This document shows, one piece after another, positions 39,688-49,225 of a stretch of 64,000 nt of DNA. The notes beneath the pieces were generated by a model, which had not been told where the DNA came from, ran no database searches, and worked only from the letters and a program-made list of their open reading frames with translations. The first letter of the stretch is position 1. Every line of letters begins with the position of its first letter. The stretch lies in NCBI GenBank assembly GCA_019915015.1, contig JAHBBC010000005.1, positions 1,488,001 to 1,552,000 on the forward strand. Reading direction: 5' to 3'. The DNA is from Auriscalpium vulgare. Its lineage: Eukaryota > Basidiomycota > Agaricomycetes > Russulales > Auriscalpiaceae. The translations under genes and the position numbers were made by a program.

Positions 39688-41833
39688 ATGGCCGTCACCT
39701 TCAACCCACGGATGCTGGAAGCCAGCATTCGTGACGTGGTATCCTCTCTCTCTACCGATCAAAAAACGAGCGTCCTCCTCTATGCGATGGAACGGCTCCC
39801 GCTCGGAACCAGGTGTGTGGGCCATCAAGCCAGCGTTACTCAGCGTCTAGCCTTGCCCATCGCGCATATCGCCGCAGCTCTAGAACCGTCATCGAGAATG
39901 GGGTCCAGTCGTGCATCCAGGTCGCATCCATGCACCCAGAGAAAGTTGCACAGGCGCGCCTCTTGCGCGCGAGGGCACGTTTTGCCGTGGGTTTGCGCGG
40001 GGCCGCCCACCAAGGTAGCATCGCCTCTTTATCCCCACTTCCTTCGTTCAGAGGGTTCACCTGCTTTCCTTCGTCCGCCTCGTAGATCTGCAGGCCATTC
40101 TCATGGCGGATCCCAACAACCGCGAGGCGAGGGCCCTCATGCCGCCCTCCGGCAAGATCATGGCAGGCGAGGTGCGTCTGGTTGTTGGTAGGGATGGCGA
40201 CCACCGATGCCGAATGCTCATGTCTTCGCACCACCTTTTCAGCCAGCGAGCCGAGCGCACGGGCCACCGCGATTTTCCAATGAAATATGGCGCGAAATTG
40301 CTTTGTACCTCCCGCGGCGTGATCTGCGCAGCCTGCTGCTTGTATCTCACGCAATGTCTGCCATCGCGGGCCAGCTGCTCTTCCGGAGGGTCCACCTGCA
40401 ATTTGGGACGGCGCATCACTACCTTAAGTGGCAAGACAAGGATTCCTTGGACACGGTCGAACTGGATAAATGGCACGCTCAACGTAGCGCGGACATACTC
40501 AGTCGATTGGTGTCGGACACCGCGTATGCGAGCCACGTGCACACTTTCATTGTCTCCGCCCCTGCATCGGGAAAAAATGCCCTGAACGCATTCCAAATTG
40601 GTACGTCTTGCAGTCCTTTACATTCATTGTCCGTGCTCACCCGCCTCAGCCATGCTTGCGAATGTGCTCCCAAAACTCATCAATCTGGAGATATTCGGCT
40701 GCAGCATGGGCAACCATGCCATTGGTCAGGTGTTTGGCGTCCTCGAAAAGCACCATCGGAAGCTTCGCAGCTTGATCATCGAGTAAGCCCGAAATTGTCG
40801 TCTGTATGTTCTGACGAATCTCGCTAATAGACCATCGGCCAGTTCTGGTGCCTCAACCCCTCCAGCACTGCCAAACCTATCCAACCTCACACACTTCACT
40901 TACAATGGTATCGCCGCAGAACCCCTCGACCTCCGCAACCTCTTCATCGGCCGCAATGTGGCGCTACACACGCTGGTTATCCGTAACGCCGGGCGGCTTT
41001 ACCCGGAAGGGCTCACTTCGCTTAGCAACCTCACCGTGCTGGATCTCAGCGTGGGCTTCGAGCGCCCTGAATTGCTCTCGGACATCTTCGCACACAGCGC
41101 CCAGCTACAGACGCTGCGCCTTGCATGCACTGCGGACGACGACGTGCAGCTCTCCCGGTGCTTCCGTGCGCACGTAGCAACACTACCCGCATTGCGCGAG
41201 TTCATGTTCAGCCTGCACCTGGCTCCGCGAGGGATCAAAGACCCAGACTTGTTCCCTGCAGTGGCAGAGTTCGTGAGGGGGCATCCAGACCTTGTTGTGC
41301 TTGCGTTGAGCGCGGGGTGGAGGTCGGCAGTCGGGTTTGACGCTGCGGTATGGGGAATTCTGCCTGTACTCGCGAAACTGCACACACTACAGATCGACGT
41401 GCCGGAAGACCTCTCCCCAGCCCTCTCAGCATGGCTCATCCCACGTACAGTCGTCGCGCTCAATCTCATTCTCACACCCAAAACGGACTCGAGCGTCCTC
41501 ACGGTATGTTCTCTGTGTCTATCTGCACGTCTGGTCCTAACTGCCTGTCGGCCTCAGCAATTGTGGCCCGGTTTGCCTCGTGATCTGAAAGTCGTCGTCC
41601 TGCCATTGAAGATGTCGGCGGATATACAAGTCTTGATTGGCAGCCGTCTGCCAAATCTCCGCTTGCTCTGCATGGCGGGCGCATACTATTCGGTGCTCCA
41701 TACGGGGTCCGGAGGTACGCAGCTAGAGGCATGGTCACAAAGGCGGACCATGTTCTCGTTCAATGACCACCTCGAAGAGATCGACTGCGAAGAGGCCCAG
41801 GCTTTCACCACGACAGACCATTGGCGTTGGTGA
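39688..41833 (+). CDS. F-box protein with an N-terminal TPR-like region
   Basis: F-box proteins recruit substrates to SCF ubiquitin ligases. The ATG at 39688 gives MAVTFNPRMLEASIRDVVSS and, after an intron that avoids an in-frame TAG, SLAHRAYRRSSRTVIENGVQ, HPEKVAQARLLRARARFAVG and DLQAILMADPNNREARAL: helical repeats resembling TPRs. The next exon carries the F-box: RFSNEIWREIALYLPRRDLR SLLLVSHAMSAIA. The remaining 400 residues have leucine-rich segments (LPNLSNLTHFTYNG, NLTVLDLSVGFERPELLSDI, LPVLAKLHTLQIDVPEDLSP) typical of the substrate-binding side, and end in QAFTTTDHWRW. TGA at 41831-41833. TPR-then-F-box is a layout found in many Agaricomycete F-box genes. The TPR assignment is weaker than the F-box one. 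Confidence 0.75.
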
Positions 41834-42342
41834 TCGTATGTCGCACCGTGCCTCACTTTGTCTGTAACCTGTTTGTATTTTTCTTTTTTTGGGCATTCAG
41901 TCATGATAGTACCACGCACGAGCGTGGTGGACGCCATGGCGCCGGGGCTCGTTCTGTACCGTTCCAAGGGGCCAACAAATTGTGCTGAGTCAAACAACGC
42001 TCGAATGACGCATGATGTCCTGTTTCGATGGCCTCCCGGCGATGATGACGTCCATAAACCTCTTTCACTAGCCATTGTCAGTCGCCAAATCGTAGTCCCA
42101 GTGCCCTGATCCGCTCTGACCATGGCATGTCGACCACTGAGGCAGACACGGCTGAAGTATTGGTAAAGTTGTTATGCGAACGAGTTGTCGTTCGACTCGT
42201 CTGCTTCCAAGAGACTACAACGTGTTACAGTGGCAAAGGAGATGCACAAACCACACGGTAAGATTTTCGCACTTCACAAATGTACATTACAGTTTGGGAA
42301 TTTGTATAACTGCTTCATTTGAACCGTCAGTAAATAAGATGC
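41834..42342. other. Convergent intergenic region
   Basis: The F-box and MYND genes end here, leaving 509 bases. Only short frames are present, none with a recognisable product. Confidence 0.45.
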
Positions 42343-44858
42343 TCACGCCGCCTTTGCACACAATTTCTTGTGTGATTTGCTCCAGTGCTGCCTCTGGCAG
42401 TCCGCATCACAGTATCTGTTCCATTACATATGTATGAGTGCATCAGACACACCAGCCGTGGAACGTACCTCGTTTTCTGGCACCCTCGACACTTCCGCAA
42501 CACAGCGCTCGGGTTTCCGCACCACGAACAGCGGTACAGCAATACCTGGTTCAGGTTGATCCTCGGGTGCGTGAAATGGTCTTCGTCGTGGCGATGCCCT
42601 TGAGCGTCCCTGTCCTCTAATCCCAAATCCTCGAGCCAAGAGCTGAGGTCATCTTCCGCCTTCGCCGCTGACAAGTCGCCCTCGGTATGATCCACAAACT
42701 TGCCCACGATGTCCTCCCACTCTTTCCACGCACCCGACATGCGATTGACGAGGGTTGCGCGAGCCAGGCGCATCTGTGTTTCGGAAATGGGCCGACCCAC
42801 GAAGCGAGCGATGTCTTCTGCGAGCTTGAGTTTCGCTTTGGCGTCCTGCGGCCCGCGGTGAAGAGAGAGGTCAGGACTGAAGCAGACTGTGATATCGTTG
42901 AACAACATACATCGAGCTCATGAAGTTCAGGAGAGACTTCATGACCTTTCACGAGCAGCAGCATAACGGTGTAGATGTAAATCACACTCTTCATGCTACG
43001 GGCGTCGGGGGGCGCCTCGTCGATGAAGATTTTTGAGTCCTCCAGCGCGCACATAGCAAACGCGAAGCCCTCTTCGAGGTCCTGGCCTGTGGTCATCGCA
43101 TCCTGCAGCTTCCGCAGGGCCAGTTCCGTGGCATGCTCCGCCGAACGGTACAGCAAGCCAAAGCGCACATATGGAGTCAAGACTCTGCACTTCAAGCCCT
43201 TCTTTGCCTCGCGCAAGCCATCCGCATCCTCAGCACCCAGTGACAGCACGTAGCGATAAAACCCGATTAGAGGATTGCGTTCCACAGACTTGCGCGCGAG
43301 CGCATGGGCCTCCTTCATGCGTGACTTCATAATGTAGTACTTGAGGTCTAGGATATCCGCGGGGTCTGCCTCGTCCGGGCGGCCGCGAGTGCGGATAGCG
43401 CGCGCGCAATGCGGCAGCGCGTCTTGCCACATTTTGAACGGCAGTCCGACATCGGCAAACTCGAACTTCCCAGTGCGGGGGTTTTCCACCTGGAACCCGC
43501 CCTGAGCAATCGAGTACTCCGTGCGTCCGATGAGCTGCGCGAGATTCAGTCCGAGGGTGATGAGGTCATGATCTTGCGCGGCCTTCATCATCAGCGACTG
43601 GTAGTCACGGGCGGCCGTGGCCATGAGGAACGTATCAGAGCGATTCATCCCGTAGTCCATGATATGGTCGACGATGTGGTCTGGCCATTGCCGGCTGGCC
43701 GCGCTGATAAATTTCTGCACATCCGCATTGGTATCATCAGGCCGTCCGTCCGAGATATGTAGACGCAGAATTGCACCAAGCCCGGTGGCACGCGTCCGGA
43801 TGTCGGGGCTGCGTGCGCAGGCGACGAGAAGGTTGATCGCGCTGGGAATGCCAGCGAAGTCTTTGCTGCAGTGCTGGGTCGCACCGGACAACGCACCGAG
43901 GCCGTGGTCGATGAGTGTCTGTGATTGCCCTCCTTTACGCATGTAAGAGAGGATAGTGCGGATGATGCGGGGTACATCGACAGCTTTGAGTAGCAGCGGA
44001 TCGGGGGTTTCCTCCTGCTGTACGACTGCACCAAGAGAGTGGCAAATGATGGTAATCCCCAGGCGACCTGCAAGTACGTCGTTCGGTTCCTCGTCCAGGA
44101 GCTGAAGGATAGCAGATGTCTTCTTCGCAATTTCAATGCGTACGTAGAGACCGCCGTGGTGTGTGACCGCACTGAGAGTTTGCAAGACCATGTGGCTCAG
44201 AATAGGGCTGTCTAAGAGCGGCAGGGTCTTTGAGAGGAAATCTGCCAAGACAGTGAATCAAACAATGTGGTCACTGTGAGCTCATAGGGCGCGACGGTGT
44301 GCATACCGGCTTCCTTGAAAATACGATCGCGTAAGATCGTATCCGCAGACATTTTCCCATACAACGCAACGACAGCACCAAAGAGACGGTCTTGTACGAC
44401 AGCATCGAACCCATTGTCGCGGTCGAGCTGGCGCGCGTATGCATAGACATCGTCCAGCTTGGAGTGGATGGCGCCAAAATCCTTATGTATCTTTTTCAAG
44501 CCGTTGCGACTGTTCGGATCTTGTTGCAGTCATAAAGTATGATCAGACGGATGCTACAGGGCTCGAATGTGACGGTGAAAAAAATCGCAACGAAGGACTA
44601 GGGAATGGTCCGAGGAACGACAGTCACAGGACAGGTAGGGAGCCGAGACCACGCAGAGTGTACGCACCTGGGATACCGAGCATGATGCACAGAGCATCGA
44701 CAGTCGCTCCCCAGCCTTCAGCATGGTAGACGTTGTCCAGGTGATTTTGCGGATAAGTGAAGGACGGACCCGCCCTTGCCTGAGCACTGGGTGAGCTAGC
44801 AGAAACCCCTTTCGCCTTGTTCTTTGCTTTGTTTTTCTTCGCGCCTGGCCCGGGCATT
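42343..44858 (-). CDS. MYND-type zinc-finger protein with helical repeat body
   Basis: The ATG at 44858 starts MPGPGAKKNKAKNKAKGVSA, a lysine-rich leader, then SFTYPQNHLDNVYHAEGWGA. A long all-helical, armadillo/HEAT-like body follows: HSKLDDVYAYARQLDRDNGF, HMVLQTLSAVTHHGGLYVRI, GRLGITIICHSLGAVVQQEE, ATGLGAILRLHISDGRPDD, DILDLKYYIMKSRMKEAHAL. An intron of about 65 bases (donor GTATGC near 44308) joins RIFKEA to DFLSKTLPLL. The C-terminus is a MYND finger, split by an intron: CSWCGNPSAVLRKCRGCQKT RYC followed by CQRQHWSKSHKKLC, giving the CxxC...CxxC...CxxxC/HxxxC ligand set. TGA at 42343-42345. MYND fingers bind Pro-rich peptides in other proteins; the target here is unknown. A fragment of this gene is repeated at 48538-48956. 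It diverges from a broken primase gene 250 bases away. Confidence 0.82.
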
Positions 44859-45108
44859 TTCGCGAGTAGAACTGACCAAGAGCGATTGAAGTCGGAGGAC
44901 GCGGTGAAGAACACGCGGTCTCCGCTGGTGGACGATCATCTACAGCTTGTGACCACCGTGTGACGAGACGCGTCTTGGCGCGACACGCGCGCGTTGCGCT
45001 TGAACTGTGACGCCCACCAGACGCGTATCGACTCCCCACAACCCGACTTATCGCTCTGCAACCCCACATCTAGTAGCTCAGACCGCATTGCTCTTTCGTG
45101 TTCCGCTA

Positions 45109-45775
45109 TGGAGAAGCTCACCCAGACAGCAGGCCCCGAGGTAGAACAGCACTCATCTCATGAGTATCCACACTTGCTTCACCTGTGCGTTTCTCGCTCT
45201 TTTGTTCTGCCCGTTTGTGATCGTAGAGCATCTGCACAGAAGATTTGCCTCCATTACATTAGAAGATATCACGTCGATGGAGGAGTTCGAGACATGCGCG
45301 ATCGACCGCCTTCGGGTGCTCTCAGAGATCGAGTCCTCCTTCGCACGCAATCGGTCGTTCGATGAGAATCACAATAGCGCAGTGCAACAAGCACATACCG
45401 ATGGCCGAGACCACTGCGACTACGGTGGACAGAGATGCGCAGCTGAGGAGAGCCAGCGTCATCGGTCATCTTGTGCTGCGGCTAGCATCTTGTCGATCGT
45501 GAGTTATCCTGTCTTCCCTGCGCCGCTTTAGTTCCAAGCAATTTGTTGGTCGGAGCTGCGTCGAAGATTTATCAAAGCCAAGACAACGCTATTTCGTGTC
45601 CGCTACAATGATTGCAGTGGCGGCACTGAGAGGAAGAATTTCCTCAACTCTCGAGATTTCGCGTCGATACAGGTGCGTGCCTGCTGCTCATAAGTTAGCA
45701 GGACACGACTCAAGGCCATTCACAGATCACTGCGGAAGAGAAGACGCTTTATGCTTCGCAACTGCAGGCCCTTTC
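45109..45775 (+). pseudogene. PRI2: Truncated, frameshifted 5' fragment of DNA primase large subunit gene
   Basis: PRI2 is the Fe-S subunit of primase in the DNA polymerase alpha-primase complex. From the ATG at 45109 the exons give HSSHEYPHLLHL, joined over an intron to RFASITLEDITSMEEFETCA and IDRLRVLSEIESSFARNRSF, typical of the PRI2 N-terminal domain. After FDE the frame breaks: the family-like continuation (AQCNKHIPMAETTATTV, RRASVIGHLVLRLASCRS) is in another frame with no splice site between. A further exon, ELRRRFIKAKTTLFRVRYND and RKNFLNSRDFASIQ, is again PRI2-like, and then ITAEEKTLYASQLQAL, after which similarity stops. The C-terminal two-thirds with the Fe-S cysteines are absent. 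Frameshift plus truncation indicate a dead copy; a working gene must be elsewhere. The frame was read by eye. Confidence 0.7.
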
Positions 45776-46932
45776 TTCGGGAAGTCCCGACCACTGTCTC
45801 CGCTGTCCCCGACACGCTCGTCTCGTCGGAAAACACCCGCTGCCGTATCAGCGCGTCACTCTGGCTCTGCCGCCGCTCCGACGACCCTTCCGCTTGCCTC
45901 TCTCACTCGCTCTCCCACTCGTGCCGCGGTGCCATGGGAGCACTCAACAAGCCAGCAGAGGCGCCTGCTCCAAAGCCTCACAAGCGTCGACGTAAGTGAT
46001 GCACTGGCTTTCGCTTTCTTGCTGTATTATTATCTGGCCTGTAATCCTAGTAGTCCTCAAATGCTAGCTAATTTCGTGTATGGACTGCTTAGGCTATAAG
46101 ATGACATGTAAGAGCCCTAGACTGGTGATCTTGCCGATCCTCCCCACCCCCTCTGCTCATGGCGTCGCATGGCTATAACTCACTGACCGAGTCTGGCTGC
46201 CCTTGGTAGGTCGTATGGCGCCGCATATCCATGTCCGGTGAACCGAGTCTCGCAGCCATGGCTAGGTCCCGGGGCTCATGTCGACTCATACGGCCTCGGA
46301 TAGCTATGCGTGGCTATCCCAGTCTCACCGCCATGGCTAGGTCCCGAGCCTAGCGAAAACCACCAGGGTTAAATGGTCCACATGAGATCATGTGAGCCTA
46401 CCTGAGACCAGGACACCCTGTGCGAAACTAACCTGATGGTCAACCGTAAACACGGCAGGCACCTTGCCTGACGACAACTCGCTTCGCTGGTACCATAGGT
46501 GAGCACAGATATTGAGACCAATCAAAAGGACACGCACGATGGAATCCAGCGTGGACGGTGTCTGACTAACTGTCGGAGACAGTTTCCGTGAACGCGTCTT
46601 CACCTTCACTCGCGAGCTGGAGCGAGATGAACATGACAGTCCAATGAGTTCGACACTCACCATTGTATCATCATCAGAACTATCCAAGTCGGTAGGTGAC
46701 ATCAGAGTGTCCAAGACCATCTTTTGAACGTTGTCGTCGCATGCGCGAAGAAGGCCCGGCATTGCCATCCCGCTGATCGCCCAGTCGTCAAGGAGGCGTC
46801 CGGAGCTCTGGACGATCAACCCGCGCCGCACAGAACGACTGGCGGCACGCAACCACACCTCGCAACATGCGCAAGTGTCGGAATTGCTCCCTATCCTGAG
46901 GCGTCCTCGATCGTTCAATAAAATTCTTGGTA
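45776..46932. other. Non-coding or decayed stretch with short orphan frames
   Basis: After the primase fragment, the sequence holds a short plus-strand ATG frame at 45934 (MGALNKPAEAPAPKPHKRRR) that runs into a good donor, GTAAGTGA; this may be a stray first exon or the end of a broken gene. A minus-strand frame, 46388-46918, starts at TTG, has an odd composition and no motif. The imperfect repeat at 46189-46345 is inside. No gene is supported. Confidence 0.35.
46189..46345. repeat. Imperfect direct repeat, three diverged copies
   Basis: A 26-base core occurs at 46189-46214, 46245-46270 and 46320-46345. The last two share GCCATGGCTAGGTCCC preceded by AGTCTC and differ at three positions of 26; the first is more diverged. 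Spacings are 56 and 75 bases, and the flanking sequence is also partly repeated (GGCTAT, CGCAT). It is not a microsatellite. Origin unknown; it could be a worn minisatellite or the edge of an old insertion. Confidence 0.6.
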
Positions 46933-47913
46933 TTAGATGTTCAAACCAAAAACTGAAAAGACGGATCTCGGCGTGTGGATTGGTTTAACGGATGTCTTCG
47001 TCTTGGCGGAATGTAAGAGGGATGGGGGGGAAGACTGGAGAGAGGCCATGAGGTCGTAGTCAAAGCTCTCCGCCACCGCTAAAGGCGACCTGATTGTGAT
47101 TGAGGGGGGCGGGAGTTCGAGATACGGAAGCCGGTGTTCCCAGAATGTCGCCGGGACCTGGCCATGAGGCACGTATTGCGCCTGCAACTTGATGAGGATG
47201 CTCGTGCCCAACCCATACCGAGCAACAGAAGAAAGGACGAGGCGCAGGTTCCGCATTGGAGCGGGTAGCTCGGCCGTCAGAGTGTCAGCCATGAGCTCCA
47301 ACAGAGCTGCCGACATAGTTGTGGCGGCAAGACCGTCGGGAGATCGCGTGAATGCTGTGATAAGAGCCTGCAACGAGCGAAGGATGCCAGTATACGTGGC
47401 AGGAAGATCACTGCCGTGGCAATTGCCGATGATATCCGTGAGCGGGTATTCGGAACCCCTAAGGCGATTGGCTAGGGATGCGATGTCGAAATCAGGGCAA
47501 ACACAGTGTTCCAGGAAATCGCTGACCGCGGTCATCTCTTGAGGGATGACAGACTGTAAGTTTCGAAGACGTTCTTCTAACACCTCGGGTGACTTCTCTA
47601 GCGCAAACCGCATATAGGGAACGTAGCTGCGTTCCCTCTGAATGAGCGCGAAGAAGCTATCGGCCCTGCTACGATCTTCCGTCGTGCTGTCTCGATTCAT
47701 CGCGAAGATAAAGAGAGGTCCCTCTGTAGTCCTGAGACGAGTGACGGCAAGTTGATCCTGGGGACAGTTCCCAGCGACGAAAGTAGCGAGACTGCGGAGG
47801 AAGGATAGCTCCTCCTTGTCGTGTGGGGAAATGGTTTGAGGGGGATACATGGACGGGGACAGATCCCGGTACTCGACTCCCAAGAGATCCATAAACTGAA
47901 GCTGTTCCGACAT
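46933..47913 (-). CDS. Orphan ORF, 326 residues, hypothetical
   Basis: An uninterrupted frame with ATG at 47913 (MSEQLQFMDLLGVEYRDLSP) and TAA at 46933. The product looks like a real helical protein: KEELSFLRSLATFVAGN, RSRADSFFALIQRERSYVPY, VLEERLRNLQSVIPQEMTAV, GILRSLQALITAFTRSPDGL, PMRNLRLVLSSVARYGLGTS. No family was recognised and no zinc, catalytic or membrane motifs are seen. Being intron-free and over 300 codons is unusual here, where most genes are cut every few hundred bases. It sits between fragments of two other genes, so it could be an intact lineage-specific gene, the single large exon of a bigger gene (48405-47962 may be an earlier exon), or a retrocopy. Confidence 0.45.
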   Translation of the reverse strand: MSEQLQFMDLLGVEYRDLSPSMYPPQTISPHDKEELSFLRSLATFVAGNCPQDQLAVTRLRTTEGPLFIFAMNRDSTTEDRSRADSFFALIQRERSYVPYMRFALEKSPEVLEERLRNLQSVIPQEMTAVSDFLEHCVCPDFDIASLANRLRGSEYPLTDIIGNCHGSDLPATYTGILRSLQALITAFTRSPDGLAATTMSAALLELMADTLTAELPAPMRNLRLVLSSVARYGLGTSILIKLQAQYVPHGQVPATFWEHRLPYLELPPPSITIRSPLAVAESFDYDLMASLQSSPPSLLHSAKTKTSVKPIHTPRSVFSVFGLNI

Positions 47914-47961
47914 TATCTGTTGGCCTAGACAACACGATCAGCGTGAAGCTCTTATAAAGAT

Positions 47962-48405
47962 TTACTCGCCATCCTTACGTTCAACAACCGACAGTTCGAC
48001 GAAGTCAGGGTCAAAGTTTTCGTAAACAGCATCGTCCTCATCGTCTTCGGGATTCCTAGGTTCTCGTTCCATGTTGTGGTTTATGTCGACGCTGGCGTTC
48101 AGTTGATAGGAGCGGCGATGCACGGGGCTCACTGTCGGAGTTCGTAAATCGCCGCGGAGGTACCAAGTAGTTGAGCACACCGCTCGCTGCATCGTGGCAT
48201 AGCTGCCCGCCAGGATTGAGCCCATAAGAGACGTCGGGAACGAGCGTCGACAGCGGGGCGGCCTCCGTGGTGTAGCGTGGCCAGAAGAGGCTCGCACTCG
48301 GGTCCGTGGTGCGAGGCGAAGCGGATGAGGTAGTCCGTCATGTCGCTCGGCCAGTATATCTTGGCCAGTGTAATTTGTCCACATCCGAGGAGTGGAACTA
48401 CCCAT
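47962..48405 (-). CDS. Possible ORF or exon with acidic C-terminus, hypothetical
   Basis: An ATG at 48405 opens 147 codons. The first 90 residues are basic and low in order; the end, EPRNPEDDEDDAVYENFDPD followed by FVELSVVERKDGE, is acidic and protein-like. The frame ends at GAGTAA, which also reads as a donor (GTAAAT), so it may be an exon of the adjacent 326-residue ORF, but the phases I could test do not join the two frames. A second minus frame over 48129-48419 encodes YWPSDMTDYLIRFASHHG and could equally be the real one; they cannot both be. Confidence 0.25.
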   Translation of the reverse strand: MGSSTPRMWTNYTGQDILAERHDGLPHPLRLAPRTRVRASSGHATPRRPPRCRRSFPTSLMGSILAGSYATMQRAVCSTTWYLRGDLRTPTVSPVHRRSYQLNASVDINHNMEREPRNPEDDEDDAVYENFDPDFVELSVVERKDGE

Positions 48406-48537
48406 CGCTTGTTAGACACAACGGTCCAAGCAAAATGGGGCCAGCCTTACCGCACCGAGATCAGGAAGGGTCTTCAAGCGCTTGGTCACTGTATACGTGT
48501 ACGCGTCGAGCCCGCACCCGACAGTTTGAGAACACAA

Positions 48538-48956
48538 GATTGCGCTGGGAATGCCAGCGAAGTCTTTGGTGCAGTGCTGAGTCGCGCCTGACAACGCACC
48601 GAGGCCGTGGTCGATGAGTGTCTGTGATTGCCCTCCTTTACGCATGGGAAAGAGAATAGTGCGGATGAGAACATCGACAGCTTTGAGTAGCAGCGGATTA
48701 GGGGTATCCTCCTGCTCTACGACTGCACCAAGAGAGTGACAAATGACGGTAATCCCCAGGCGACCTGCAAGTACGTCGTCCGGTTCCTCGTCTAGGAGCG
48801 TCTTCTTCGAAATTTCAATGCGCACGTACAGACCGCCGTAGTGGGTGACCGCACTAAAAGTTTGCAAGACCATGTGGCTGTGAAGAGGGCTGTCTAATGG
48901 TAGCGGCAGGTTCTTCGAGAGGAAGTCTGCCAAGACAGTGAATGAAACGATGTGGT
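48538..48956 (-). pseudogene. Partial copy of the MYND-finger gene (body exon plus intron end)
   Basis: This 419-base segment matches 43835-44271 of the MYND gene (437 bases) at close to nine in ten bases by eye. It spans residues from DFLSK through DFAGIPSAI and about 30 bases of the preceding intron, so it was copied as DNA, not from mRNA. The differences in length are a loss of 6, a loss of 15 and a gain of 3 bases, all multiples of three, and the frame is still open. The matching ends abruptly on both sides; neither the N-terminus nor the MYND finger is present. It is therefore a fragment, probably non-functional, or an exon of a new chimeric gene. Confidence 0.8.
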
Positions 48957-49225
48957 TATATATTGTGTCCTGCCGTGAACCTTAAGTAGTACCCACGGAA
49001 GACAGTCGTTCTGTTGTGTACTCTGCCACCGCTTCTGTGCGCCCTTGGCCTCGTTGTCCTTTGAGCCGCCACGCATCCTTCGATCTCGGACCTCGCAGGC
49101 TTCTTTGGATTTCTCTCGAGATCGTCACCGGCACATCAACCTCATGATGCGGAAGTGTCGCCGCTGGTATTCGTACACAGATAACCCGTCAGTCGCCACG
49201 CCATATCACAGCTTCGGACGCAGAA

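Noticed and set aside
46388..46918. Minus-strand frame of 176 codons next to the orphan ORF
   Set aside because: Begins at TTG, has Ser/Arg-rich composition and no link by splicing to 46933-47913 that keeps frame.
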